Assembly: GCF_004363095.1 (NCBI RefSeq)
Contig: NZ_SNYO01000011.1
Location: 124,001 to 188,000 of the forward strand
Length of the DNA: 64,000 nt
Source: Actinomycetospora succinea
GTDB lineage: Bacteria; Actinomycetota; Actinomycetes; Mycobacteriales; Pseudonocardiaceae
Direction: 5' to 3'
Shown: positions 26,083-34,154 of the stretch, one piece after another
Position numbering within the stretch: position 1 is the stretch's first letter
How the letters are laid out: the number at the start of each line of letters is the position of its first letter
Notes under the pieces: generated by a model
Told to the model about the DNA's origin: nothing
The model's database searches: none
The model's input: only the letters and a program-made list of their open reading frames with translations
Made by a program: the position numbers and the translations under genes

Positions 26083-27032
26083 GCGGGCGCGCCCGGTCGT
26101 ACCGGGACGCCACGCTGATGATCAAGCGCTCGCGCGAGGACCACCTCGCGCTCGTGATCGTCCTGCTGGCCATCGGCGGCGACATCGCGGCCTTCTACGT
26201 CGTGCTCGCCCGGGTCTTCCGGGGCTCGCCGCTGCTCATCGCCGTCGGCACGGTCGGGTTCGCCGCGGCCGCGGTCGGCCTCGCCCACCTCGTCGGACAG
26301 GGCCTCGCGCGGCGTCGCTGCGGCGACCCGCGGGCGTCGGTCGTCCTCACCGTGCTCGCGGCGGTCACCTGGCTGACGCTCGGCGCCGCCGCCTTCTACA
26401 CGCGGCTGTTCACCCCGAGCAGCACGTCGTCGGGCGGGTTCGGGGACGCGTCGTCGGGGGGCGGGTTCGGCTCCGGGGGGTCCGGGGGCGGCGGTTTCGG
26501 TGGTGGTGGCGGCGGGTTCGGCGGCGGTGGCTTCGGCGGCTCGTCGAGCGACGTCGACCTGACCGCCCTGCTGCCGGCCCTGCTCTTCGGCGCGCTGTTC
26601 CTCGCCAGCGGGACGGCCGCCATGATCGCGACGTTCGTGTCGTTCAACCCCGTCGCGAGCGCGCTGCGCCGCGCCGAGCGCCGTCTGCGCGACGCGACCG
26701 AGCGCGAGCGGGCCAGCCGCGCCGAGCTCGAGCGCGCCCGCGAGGCCCTGCGCCAGCAGGAGAACGAGCGCGAGCGCGAGGACCAGCGCTGGCGCGCGGC
26801 CCGCCAGCAGGTCACCGCCGAGATGCTCGAGCTGCAGAACTACGCCCGCACCCTGATGGCGTCGAAGAAGGCCGACCCGTCGGTCACCGACGGCCTCACC
26901 GGCGTCTCGCCCTTCCCGCTGTTCACGCCGGCCACCGACGTGGTGCCCGGCGAGGAGGCGCCACGCGAGGTGCGCGACGGGATGCGGCCGTTCACCACCG
27001 TCGACTCGACCCCGAACGGAGACCCTCGTTGA
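26079..27032 (+). CDS. Membrane protein with Gly-rich loop and cytoplasmic coiled coil
   Basis: A 317-residue protein. Helices lie near residues 23-45, 49-70 and 84-107; then comes an extended Gly/Phe/Ser-rich segment (residues about 112-158, repeated GGGGFGGG units), a fourth helix (about 163-193) and a strongly charged coiled coil (RRAERRLRDATERERASRAE...REEDQRWRAARQQ). The C-terminal about 70 residues are soluble. This layout, membrane hairpins plus long cytoplasmic coil next to an OmpA lipoprotein, is reminiscent of envelope-spanning machines, but no family assignment is possible. It is coupled to both neighbours by 4-base overlaps. Confidence 0.75.
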   Translation: MSGRARSYRDATLMIKRSREDHLALVIVLLAIGGDIAAFYVVLARVFRGSPLLIAVGTVGFAAAAVGLAHLVGQGLARRRCGDPRASVVLTVLAAVTWLTLGAAAFYTRLFTPSSTSSGGFGDASSGGGFGSGGSGGGGFGGGGGGFGGGGFGGSSSDVDLTALLPALLFGALFLASGTAAMIATFVSFNPVASALRRAERRLRDATERERASRAELERAREALRQQENEREREDQRWRAARQQVTAEMLELQNYARTLMASKKADPSVTDGLTGVSPFPLFTPATDVVPGEEAPREVRDGMRPFTTVDSTPNGDPR

Positions 27033-28231
27033 CCCACCGGCGGGCCGTCCTGCCCTTGGTGTTCGCCGTGGCGCTGCTCGCCGGCTGTTCGAGCGGTGAC
27101 GACGCCGGCGGCGGGTTCGCCGGCGGGGGCGGCGGCGGGCTGTCGTGCCCGGTGCCGGTCGGCCCGCTGGCGTTCGCGGTGTCGGGCCGCGCGAACTCAC
27201 CGGCGCCGGGCCTGCCGCAGAGCGTCCAGGACGCGACGGTCTCGGTGCTCACGCGCGCGGTCGACCAGGACTACCGGCCCCGCGTGACGCTGATCGACCT
27301 GGACGGGCGGCCGACCTCGGCGGGCAGCGACACGTTCACCACCGACGCCGGCAACGGCATCGCCGCCGAGGACGACCGCAACCAGTTCCTGAACGGCTTC
27401 GGCGAGGCGCTGACCGGGCTGCGCGCCCGGGCGCCCGAGGCCGACGTCCTGTCCGCGCTCGACCTCGCGGGCCGCTCCGCCGGCGGCGACCGTCCCGGCA
27501 CCGTCGTCCTCGTCGACTCCGGGCTCTCCACCGTCGCGCCGCTCGACTTCCGCCAGCGCGGCCTGCTCGACGCCCCGCCCGCGGAGACCGTCGAGGCGCT
27601 GCGCGCGACGAACGCGTTGCCGGGCCTGCAGGGCGTCACCGTGGTGCTGGCCGGCCTCGGGGACGTCGCCGAGCCCCAGACGGCGCTGAGCCCCGCCCAG
27701 CGGTCCTCCCTCGTGGCGCTGTGGACCGCGGTCGCCGAGGCGGGCGGCGCGTCCTGCGTGGCCGTCGTCGACGAGCCCCGCGGCGGCGACGCCCCGAGCG
27801 ACGTGCCGCCGGTGAGCCTCGTCGACGTCCCGCCGCCCCCGACGATCACGCCGGGACAGGCCACCACCCTTCCCGACGACAATTCCGTCGGCTTCCAGCC
27901 CGACACCGCCGAGTTCCGCGACAGGAACGCCGCGCGCGCCGTTCTCACACCGTTCGCGCAATTCGTCGGGGAATCACCGACGCGCCGCCTCGCCCTCACG
28001 GGCACCAGCGCCCGCGCCGGCGCCCTCCAGGGCCAGGTCGACCTCTCGGCCCGGCGGGCGGAGGCGGTGAAGTCGCTGCTGGCCGAGCTCGGGGCGCCGG
28101 CGGACCGGATCAGCACGCGGGGGGTCGGCAGCGAGTTCCCGGGCTACGTCAACGACGTCGGGCCGGACGGCCGCCAGCTGCCGGGTCCGGCGAGCGCCAA
28201 CAGGACGGTGATCGTCGAGCCGAGCGGGTAA
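27029..28231 (+). CDS. OmpA-family peptidoglycan-binding lipoprotein
   Basis: A 400-residue exported lipoprotein: signal peptide with lipobox LLAGC near residue 20, a Gly-rich linker, a middle domain (residues about 40-260) resembling a von Willebrand-like or Rossmann-like fold (PGTVVLVDSGLSTVAPLDF, GVTVVLAGLGDVAEPQ) and a C-terminal OmpA-like domain with FQPDTAEFRDRNAA, LALTGTSAR, DLSARRAEAVKSLLAELG and NRTVIVEPSG. The OmpA domain would bind peptidoglycan. The TTG start overlaps the previous stop (TTGA), with GGAG 7-8 bases upstream. It is the last gene of the four-gene unit. Confidence 0.85.
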   Translation: MTHRRAVLPLVFAVALLAGCSSGDDAGGGFAGGGGGGLSCPVPVGPLAFAVSGRANSPAPGLPQSVQDATVSVLTRAVDQDYRPRVTLIDLDGRPTSAGSDTFTTDAGNGIAAEDDRNQFLNGFGEALTGLRARAPEADVLSALDLAGRSAGGDRPGTVVLVDSGLSTVAPLDFRQRGLLDAPPAETVEALRATNALPGLQGVTVVLAGLGDVAEPQTALSPAQRSSLVALWTAVAEAGGASCVAVVDEPRGGDAPSDVPPVSLVDVPPPPTITPGQATTLPDDNSVGFQPDTAEFRDRNAARAVLTPFAQFVGESPTRRLALTGTSARAGALQGQVDLSARRAEAVKSLLAELGAPADRISTRGVGSEFPGYVNDVGPDGRQLPGPASANRTVIVEPSG

Positions 28232-28493
28232 CCGGTCGGCGACACAGCGTGGTCGTGCCCCCGGGTTCCGTATTCCGGAGGAAACGTGCTGGCCATCACA
28301 GCACGATGTGGTCACGGAGATCCGGGCCGCCGCACACCCGGTCAGAGCAGCGCTGATGGCGCCTTTCGCCGGAGCCGGCGGGGTCCGGACTGTATCGATT
28401 CTGTCGACCGTACGAACTCGGGGGCGCTTCCGAGGAGGCCCGACTCTGCCTAGCGTCGTCTCCCCGGAAGCGTCACCGACGTCCGGAGGACAC
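28232..28493. other. Intergenic region with hairpin and promoter before the betaine-synthesis gene
   Basis: After the OmpA stop comes a hairpin CGTGCTG (28285-28291)/CAGCACG (28299-28305) with a 7-base loop, a likely terminator. Further on is a candidate promoter: TTCCGA (28428-28433), 17 bases, TAGCGT (28451-28456). An inverted repeat CGCTTCCG (28425-28432)/CGGAAGCG (28465-28472) brackets it and could be an operator. GGAGGA precedes the ATG at 28494. Confidence 0.5.
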
Positions 28494-30188
28494 ATGACCG
28501 CAGCCGCAGACCGGAGCCCCGACACCGCGGCTGGCCTCGACGAGTACACCGAGGCCGATGTTCATCAGGAGTTCGGCGAGAACCCGAACGAGGTCCGAGA
28601 CACGAACCACTACCAAGAGGAGTACGTCAAGGGGTTCGTGGACAAGTGGGACGACTACATCGGCTGGGAGGGACGCGCCGCCAGTGAGGGCTCGTTCTTC
28701 ATCGACCAGCTGAGCGCCCGTGGGGTCGAGAAGGTCCTCGACGTCGCCACCGGCACCGGGTTCAACTCCGTGCAGCTCCTCAAGGGCGGTTTCGAGACCG
28801 TCTCCGCCGACGGCAGTGCGGAGATGCTCGCGAAGGCGTTCGAGAACGGCCGCCAGCACGGGCACGTGCTGCGGGTCGTCCAGGCCGACTGGCGCTGGCT
28901 GAACCGCGACGTCCACGGCGAGTACGACGCGATCATCTGCCTCGGCAATTCGTTCACGCACCTGTTCAACGAGCGTGACCGCCGCAAGGCCCTCGCCGAG
29001 TTCTACGCGATGCTCAAGCACGACGGCGTGCTGATCCTCGATCAGCGCAACTACGACGAGATCCTCGACAACGGGTTCTCGTCGAAGCACAAGTACTTCT
29101 ACTGCGGCGACACGGTCACCGCGGAGCCCGAGTACATCGACGACGGGCTGGCCCGGTTCCGGTACACGTTCCACGACGACGGCTCCGTGTACCACCTCAA
29201 CATGTTCCCGCTGCGCAAGGACTACGTGCGCCGGCTCATGCGCGAGGTCGGGTTCCAGAAGATCGACTCGTACGGCGACTTCCAGGAGACCTACGGGACC
29301 GAGAGCCCCGACTTCTGGATCCACGTCGCGGAGAAGACCTACCGACCGGATGACGAATTGAGCGAGAGCTACTCGACCGCGGTCCACACCGCGCGCGACT
29401 ACTACAACTCGACCGACGCCGACACCTTCTACCACGAGGTCTGGGGCGGCGAGGACATCCACGTCGGGCTCTACAACTCGCCCGACGAGGCCATCGCGCC
29501 GGCCTCGCAGCGCACCGTCGAGCGCATGGCCGAGGGCCTGGAGATCACCGCGGAGACGCGCATCCTCGACATGGGCGCGGGCTACGGCGGGTCGGCCCGG
29601 TGGCTGGCCAAGAAGTTCGGCTGCCACGTGACCTGCCTGAACCTCTCCGAGGTCGAGAACGAGCGCAACCGCGAGAAGAACCGCGCCCAGGGTCTCGACC
29701 ACCTCGTCGACGTCGTCGACGGGTCGTTCGAGAGCATGCCGGTGCAGGACAACTACTACGACATCGTCTGGTCGCAGGACGCGTTCCTGCACTCCGGCGA
29801 GCGGGCCCAGGTCGTCGAGGAGATCGACCGGGTGCTCCAGCCGAACGGCCAGGTCGTGTTCACCGACCCGATGGCCGCCGACGGCGCCGACGTCTCGGCC
29901 CTGACGCCGATCCTCGCGCGCCTACACCTCGACACCCTCGGGTCGCCGGGCTTCTACCGCCAGGAGTTCGCGAAGCGCGGGTACAACACCGTCGAGTTCG
30001 AGGACCACACGCAGCAGCTCACGACCCACTACGGGCGTGTGCTGAGCGAGCTCGAGGCGGCGGAGCCGAAGTTCAAGGGCGCCATCTCCGACGAGTACAT
30101 CTCGAACATGAAGACGGGCCTGAAGAACTGGGTGAACGGCGGCAAGAGCGGCCAGCTCGCCTGGGGCATCTTCCGCATCAAGCGCTGA
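28494..30188 (+). CDS. Fused glycine/sarcosine and sarcosine/dimethylglycine N-methyltransferase
   Basis: Makes the osmoprotectant glycine betaine from glycine by three SAM-dependent methylations. The 564-residue protein contains two complete methyltransferase domains: a GSMT half (residues 1 to about 285; VLDVATGTGFNSVQLL, QADWRWLNRD, ICLGNSFTHLF) and an SDMT half (about 300-564; ILDMGAGYGGSARWLAKKFG, IVWSQDAFLHSGER). The length matches the known fusion of the halophilic actinomycete Actinopolyspora halophila, while most organisms have two genes. Start: ATG with GGAGGA at 4-5 bases. The gene is monocistronic: own promoter candidate upstream, perfect 15-bp terminator downstream. It suggests salt or drought tolerance. 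Confidence 0.95.
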   Translation: MTAAADRSPDTAAGLDEYTEADVHQEFGENPNEVRDTNHYQEEYVKGFVDKWDDYIGWEGRAASEGSFFIDQLSARGVEKVLDVATGTGFNSVQLLKGGFETVSADGSAEMLAKAFENGRQHGHVLRVVQADWRWLNRDVHGEYDAIICLGNSFTHLFNERDRRKALAEFYAMLKHDGVLILDQRNYDEILDNGFSSKHKYFYCGDTVTAEPEYIDDGLARFRYTFHDDGSVYHLNMFPLRKDYVRRLMREVGFQKIDSYGDFQETYGTESPDFWIHVAEKTYRPDDELSESYSTAVHTARDYYNSTDADTFYHEVWGGEDIHVGLYNSPDEAIAPASQRTVERMAEGLEITAETRILDMGAGYGGSARWLAKKFGCHVTCLNLSEVENERNREKNRAQGLDHLVDVVDGSFESMPVQDNYYDIVWSQDAFLHSGERAQVVEEIDRVLQPNGQVVFTDPMAADGADVSALTPILARLHLDTLGSPGFYRQEFAKRGYNTVEFEDHTQQLTTHYGRVLSELEAAEPKFKGAISDEYISNMKTGLKNWVNGGKSGQLAWGIFRIKR

Positions 30189-30216
30189 CACGCATCGGGC
30201 GCTGACGCACGGCACA

Positions 30217-30252
30217 CGGGGCCGGCCGGGACACTGTTCCCGGCCGGCCCCG
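30217..30252 (+). terminator. Perfect 15-bp hairpin terminator after the methyltransferase fusion
   Basis: CGGGGCCGGCCGGGA (30217-30231) pairs exactly with 30238-30252 around a 6-base loop. It lies 29 bases after the stop codon; no strong T-run follows. Confidence 0.8.
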
Positions 30253-30283
30253 CTGTCGTCGGTGGCGAGGCACGGGGTGTTCC

Positions 30284-30314
30284 AGCGTGGCGGCCACGCT
30301 GACGTTGAACGTCA
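30284..30314. promoter_or_regulatory. Two adjacent palindromes, possible operator
   Basis: AGCGTGG-CGG-CCACGCT (30284-30300) is directly followed by TGACGTT-G-AACGTCA (30300-30314), a perfect 15-base palindrome of the size used by TetR/MarR-type repressors. They lie just upstream of the broken luciferase-like gene. The function is inferred from symmetry only. Confidence 0.35.
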
Positions 30315-30343
30315 GGAAATCCGCCAGCTCACCGGGAGGGTCG

Positions 30344-30789
30344 ATGCGCCTGGGCGCGACGCTCGTCCACCTCGCGCCGGGTCCGCCGTTCCCCGTGGCC
30401 GACTGGGCGCGCCGGCTCGTGGACGCGGGGTTCGAGAGTCTGTCCGGTTGCTGCTGGCCGAGAACACCGAGGGCCTGCCGGTCCCGCCGCTGCTGCTCGG
30501 CTCGTGGGGCGCCAACGTGGAGAGGGCGGCGAGGGAGTTCGACGGCTGGCTCGCCTCCGGCTACCGGAGCAGCGTCGACGACGTGATCGCCGCCCACGAG
30601 CGGTACCGCGCCGCCGGCGGCGGCCGGGCGATCGTGTGCGCGGTCCCGGTGTCCGGCGATCCCGGGCGCACCCGCGAGACCCTGCGGCGCTACGCCGACG
30701 CCGGCTTCGACGACGCCGTCGTGCTGTTCGCGCCGGACGGCCCGGCCCCGGAACCGTGCGGGCCCTCTTCCCGTAGGACGGGGGTCTGA
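30344..30789 (+). pseudogene. Broken luciferase-like (LLM class) flavin monooxygenase
   Basis: The N-terminal piece (MRLGATLVHLAPGPP, then DWARRLVDAGFESL) has a good ribosome-binding site (GGGAGGG) and reads in one frame. At about 30440 the homology jumps to another frame: VRLLLAENTEGLPVPPLLLG, RAAREFDGWLASGYRSS and the typical C-terminal RRYADAGFDDAVVLFAPDGP. Compared with the usual 280-340 residues of the family, the whole central part is missing. A deletion with frameshift therefore left a non-functional remnant. No functional intact copy was seen in the window. Confidence 0.7.
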
Positions 30790-31079
30790 TGGATCGCGGT
30801 CGCGGGACGGGCCGGCATGCCAGGTGGGGACGGCCGCGTCCTCGACCCGATTCCCCGACCGAGGGCTCCGGCCGAGCTACGCGCATGATCGCGTCGAGTC
30901 GGACGGTCGGTCTCGACGCGATCTTGACCATATGTCTCGCCGATCGACCCGGTGAGGAGCCTCGGCGACGGCCCGACAAGGGTCGCGCTCAGAAGGAGCG
31001 TCCTCGCTCCGACGGAAACGCTTCGGGAACCGAAGCATCCCCACGAATGAGGTGCCCGCCTCGACCCGTCACGCACGCC
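30790..31079. other. Gene-free stretch with three inverted repeats
   Basis: No supported gene. It holds a perfect 12-bp inverted repeat GATCGCGTCGAG (30887-30898)/CTCGACGCGATC (30912-30923), a hairpin GGAGCG-TCCT-CGCTCC (30995-31010) and GCTTCGG-GAA-CCGAAGC (31020-31036). The minus-strand gene ending at 31080 would read into them, so they may terminate it. Confidence 0.5.
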
Positions 31080-31928
31080 CTACGTCGCGTCGAGCGCCTT
31101 GTCGAGCGCCGCGGCGACGGCGTCGCGCCGGTCGGCGTCCCGGCGCAGGGACCGCGACAGCTCGAGGTGCACGAAGGCGGTCCCCGCCCGCGCCGCCGCG
31201 CGCCCCTGCACGTTGCGGCGGCCCAGCAGGTCGCTCCACCGCTCGTCGTCGCCCTCCCCGACCCGCTCCCCCGCGTCCGCGAGCCGCTCCCGCACGGCCG
31301 TCAGCAGCGCGCCCTCCGGCGCCGCGCCGGGCGAGAGGACGACGTCGACGCCGTCGCGGTCGGCGAAGCCGTGGAGCTGGATCTGCGGGAGGCCCCGGCG
31401 CACCAGGACGTCGGCGACGCGGGAGAACGGGGCATCGTCACGGGACGAGACGTCGGCGGGGCAGTCGACGCGGTCGCGGGCCTCGGGCGGCGCGCCGGCG
31501 ATCCGGTGCGCGCCGGCCTGGAGGTACAGCACGTCCGGGCGGCGCTCGGCGAGGGCGAGCCCGACGAGCTCGGTGGCGAGGTCGGCGTTGGGGTGCGGGA
31601 CCTCGACCACGGCACGCGGCACGGCTCGCAGCACGATCGCCAGCCACGCCCGCTCGTCGCCGTTCCCGGACAGGAGCAGCAGCCGGTCGCCCTCGCGGGT
31701 CGCGGCGAGGCCCAGGGGTGCGCCGGCCTCCGTGGCGGCGGCGTGGTCCCCGCGGGCGACGGCGTCGGCGAGCGCGTCCAGGGCGGCGAGCTCGGACCCG
31801 CGGGGCGCGCGGTAGGGGCCGTCGCGGCGCATGTCCCACACGAGCCGGGTGATCCGTCGCGACACCTCGGACCCGCCCACCACCACGACTCTGCCAGCGG
31901 CGGGCCACGCGATCACGGCGAAGGGCAC
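31080..31928 (-). CDS. Uncharacterised protein, possible N-formylglutamate-amidohydrolase-like fold
   Basis: A 282-residue soluble protein. It begins with a helical N-terminal part (SEVSRRITRLVWDMRRDGPY). The second half has ordered metal-site-like elements: VVEVPHPNADLATELVGLAL, LYLQAGAHRI, QIQLHGFAD and FVHLELSRSLRRD. This arrangement recalls zinc-dependent amidohydrolases that cleave glutamate polymers or N-formylglutamate, but the match is only by eye and could be wrong. The GTG start has no clear ribosome-binding site. A Pro-rich gene lies 49 bases upstream on the same strand. Confidence 0.6.
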   Translation of the reverse strand: MPFAVIAWPAAGRVVVVGGSEVSRRITRLVWDMRRDGPYRAPRGSELAALDALADAVARGDHAAATEAGAPLGLAATREGDRLLLLSGNGDERAWLAIVLRAVPRAVVEVPHPNADLATELVGLALAERRPDVLYLQAGAHRIAGAPPEARDRVDCPADVSSRDDAPFSRVADVLVRRGLPQIQLHGFADRDGVDVVLSPGAAPEGALLTAVRERLADAGERVGEGDDERWSDLLGRRNVQGRAAARAGTAFVHLELSRSLRRDADRRDAVAAALDKALDAT

Positions 31929-31977
31929 GTCAAGCAGGCGGATCGCGCCCGCGGGCGCGCCGACCGTGCCGGTCGCG

Positions 31978-32595
31978 TCAGCGCACGGGCTGCGGCGGGC
32001 CCCAGACCGGTCGGCGGTCGGCGACGGGCGTGCCGGGCACGCGGTCGCGGTGGATCGGCGCCCGCCGCGGCGGCGGGCCCGCGGGCCCGGGGGTCACCGG
32101 GACGCCCCCACCGGGCGGCGGCACGGTCGGCGGCGGCGCGAGACCGCGCGGTCCGGCCGCGGAGACCGGCGCGGGCCCGGCCGCCGAGACCGGCCCAGGA
32201 CCGGCCGCAGGGACCGGCACCGGAGCGGGCGCGGGCATCGGCGCAGGACCGGGAAGCGGCGCGGGAACGGGACCCGGCCCCGGCGCCGGTCCGGGAGGCA
32301 CTGCCCGCAGCCCCGGGACGTGCACCGTCGGGGCCACCGGCGATCCCGGCAGGAGCGCGGTCGCCGAGGTCGCCGCAGGAGCCGCCTCGCGGTGCCGCGG
32401 CTCCTCCGTGAGGGTCGCCGTCACCGCGTCCGGGTCGGCGGCGACGGGCCAGGGCACGCGGCGCAGCGGCGTGGCCGCGAGCCGCCGGCGGGAGCGCCGG
32501 GGCACGACGGCGTCGTCGAGGCCGTCGTCGCGCCGCGCGTGGCGCCCGTTCGGAGCGGGCTGCGCTGCTCCGGGAGGTGCGACCGGTGCTGCCAT
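31978..32595 (-). CDS. Proline/alanine-rich low-complexity protein
   Basis: A 205-residue protein of unknown function. Residues about 1-85 are mixed, with basic patches (PRRSRRRLAATPLRRVPWP); from about 86 onward Pro, Ala, Gly and Val dominate, with short repeats such as PVSAAGPA and PAPAPVPVP. There is no signal peptide or membrane helix. The opposite strand is also open and low in complexity, so the coding call rests on the ATG, codon bias and the following gene in the same direction. It may be a disordered or surface-associated protein. Confidence 0.5.
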   Translation of the reverse strand: MAAPVAPPGAAQPAPNGRHARRDDGLDDAVVPRRSRRRLAATPLRRVPWPVAADPDAVTATLTEEPRHREAAPAATSATALLPGSPVAPTVHVPGLRAVPPGPAPGPGPVPAPLPGPAPMPAPAPVPVPAAGPGPVSAAGPAPVSAAGPRGLAPPPTVPPPGGGVPVTPGPAGPPPRRAPIHRDRVPGTPVADRRPVWGPPQPVR

Positions 32596-32700
32596 GCGGA
32601 CCAGTGTGGACGTCGTCGTCGTCCATTCTTGACCGGGGGATGGCCGTTGGGCCGTCGGGGTGGTAGGCCGCTGCCCGCCCGTGACCCGGCGGAGCGGAAG

Positions 32701-32805
32701 ATGACGACACGACCTGTCCGGGGGGACGAGGCTCCCGCGCGGAGCAACGGCTTCGTCACCCTGGACGCCGCCACCGCTCGCCGACCAGGGAAGCTGAGGT
32801 CATGA
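32701..32805 (+). CDS. Possible 34-residue leader ORF before the aminotransferase gene
   Basis: ATG at 32701 has GGAG 6 bases upstream, and the stop overlaps the aminotransferase ATG (ATGA at 32802-32805). The peptide is hydrophilic (starts MTTRPVRGDEAPARSNGF) and unrecognised. It may simply couple translation of the next gene. The evidence is its start signal and the exact overlap only. Confidence 0.35.
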   Translation: MTTRPVRGDEAPARSNGFVTLDAATARRPGKLRS

Positions 32806-34154
32806 CGTCGTCCCAGGCGCCTGCACAACCGGCCTTCACCGAGTCCGCCCGCCTCCAGGCCCGGCTGCACGACCTCGTGCCGGGTGGCGCGCACACCTAC
32901 GCGCGCGGGTCGGACCAGTACCCCGAGACGATGACGCCGATCATCGAGCACGGTCGCGGCGCGCGGGTGTGGGACGCCGACGGCAACGAGTTCGTCGAGT
33001 ACGGCATGGGCCTGCGCTCGGTGACGCTCGGGCACGCGTACGAGCCGGTGACCGCGGCGGTCCGCGAGGTCCTCGACCGCGGCATGAGCTTCTCGCGCCC
33101 CAGCCGCCTCGAGGTGGAGGCCGCCGAGGACTTCCTCGGCCTGGTCTCGGGCGCGGACATGGTGAAGTTCGCCAAGAACGGCTCCGACGCGACCACCGCC
33201 GCCCTCAAGCTCGCGCGCGCCGCCACCGGGCGGGACATGGTCGCCGTCGCCGACCAGCCCTTCTTCTCCACCGACGACTGGTTCATCGGCAACACCCCGA
33301 TGAACGCCGGCATCCCCGCCACCACCCGCGTGGGCACGGTCGGGTTCGTCTACAACGACCTCGACTCCCTGCGGGCGCTCTTCGACGCGCACCCCGGCCG
33401 CATCGCCGCGGTGTTCATGGAGGCCGCGACGGCGCTGCAGGACCCGGCCCCGGGCTTCCTCGAGGGCGTGCGCGAGCTGTGCACCGCGCAGGGCACGGTG
33501 CTGGTGTTCGACGAGATGATCACCGGCTTCCGGTGGTCGGCGCACGGCGCGCAGGCGGTCTACGGCGTGACGCCCGACCTGTCGACGTGGGGCAAGGCGA
33601 TGGGCAACGGCTTCCCGGTGTCGGCGCTCGCCGGGCGCCGGGAGCTGATGGAGCTCGGCGGGCTGCGCACCGACGCCGAGCGCGTCTTCCTGCTCTCCAC
33701 CACCCACGGCCCCGAGACGGTCGGGCTCACCGCGTTCCGCGCCGTCGTCGAGGCCTACCGCCGCGAGGACCCGGTCGCCACCATGCGCCGTCAGGGCACC
33801 AAGCTCGCGGAGGCGTGCAACGAGGTCGTCGCCGCGGCCGGGCTCACCGAGTTCGTCGACGTCGTCGGCCACCCGGCGTGCCTGGTCTTCCGCACCCGCG
33901 ACGCCGACGGGCGCCCGTCGCAGCCGATGCGCACGGTCTTCCTCGCCGAGCTCCTGCGCCGCGGCGTGCTCGGGCAGTCGTTCGTCATCTCCGCGGCGCA
34001 CACCGACGCCGACGTCGAGCAGACCGTCGCCGCCGTCGCGGGCGCGCTGCCCGCCTACGAGAAGGCGCTCACCGACGGGGCCGAGGCGGTGCTCGAGGGC
34101 CGTCCCGTCGCCCCGGCCCTGCGGGCCTCGGCGGCGCCGAGGCGTCTGAAGTGA
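32802..34154 (+). CDS. Class III PLP aminotransferase / glutamate-1-semialdehyde aminomutase-like
   Basis: A 450-residue fold-type I PLP enzyme. It shows LVPGGAHTYARGSDQYPE near the start, VKFAKNGSDATTAALKLARA (phosphate-binding turn), VLVFDEMITGFRWSAHG (Asp that contacts the pyridine N) and catalytic Lys265 in TWGKAMGNGFPVSALAG. It is most like HemL in overall motifs, but a haem role is unlikely here: it is coupled (GTGA) to a sugar-nucleotide epimerase in a polysaccharide region. Similar enzymes in glycan clusters aminate a sugar-derived or small acid substrate. The exact substrate is unknown. Confidence 0.85.
   Translation: MTSSQAPAQPAFTESARLQARLHDLVPGGAHTYARGSDQYPETMTPIIEHGRGARVWDADGNEFVEYGMGLRSVTLGHAYEPVTAAVREVLDRGMSFSRPSRLEVEAAEDFLGLVSGADMVKFAKNGSDATTAALKLARAATGRDMVAVADQPFFSTDDWFIGNTPMNAGIPATTRVGTVGFVYNDLDSLRALFDAHPGRIAAVFMEAATALQDPAPGFLEGVRELCTAQGTVLVFDEMITGFRWSAHGAQAVYGVTPDLSTWGKAMGNGFPVSALAGRRELMELGGLRTDAERVFLLSTTHGPETVGLTAFRAVVEAYRREDPVATMRRQGTKLAEACNEVVAAAGLTEFVDVVGHPACLVFRTRDADGRPSQPMRTVFLAELLRRGVLGQSFVISAAHTDADVEQTVAAVAGALPAYEKALTDGAEAVLEGRPVAPALRASAAPRRLK

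Noticed and set aside
26440-26560. Gly-rich repeat stretch as a tandem repeat or CRISPR-like array
   Set aside because: It is an in-frame GGGGFGGG coding segment of the membrane protein without spacers of regular length.
24746-28231. Zorya-type defence system (MotA-like coil protein plus OmpA protein)
   Set aside because: No MotA/MotB proton-channel motif and no helicase or nuclease gene is present; only the general layout is similar.
30960-31015. A third copy of the 57-bp palindromic element (GGAGCGTCCTCGCTCC)
   Set aside because: Only a short 16-base hairpin is similar; the inner part and terminal arms of the element are absent.
30790-31079. tRNA or other structured RNA gene in the gene-free stretch
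   Set aside because: The inverted repeats do not form a cloverleaf and no CCA end, anticodon arm or known RNA motif was visible.
32629-32634. TTGACC as a -35 element for the aminotransferase unit
   Set aside because: No -10-like hexamer lies 16-19 bases downstream; the nearest TAG is about 29 bases away.
32802-34154. hemL, glutamate-1-semialdehyde aminomutase of haem synthesis
   Set aside because: Motifs fit the wider class III family, but the gene is coupled to a sugar epimerase and no haem genes are near, so the symbol was not given.
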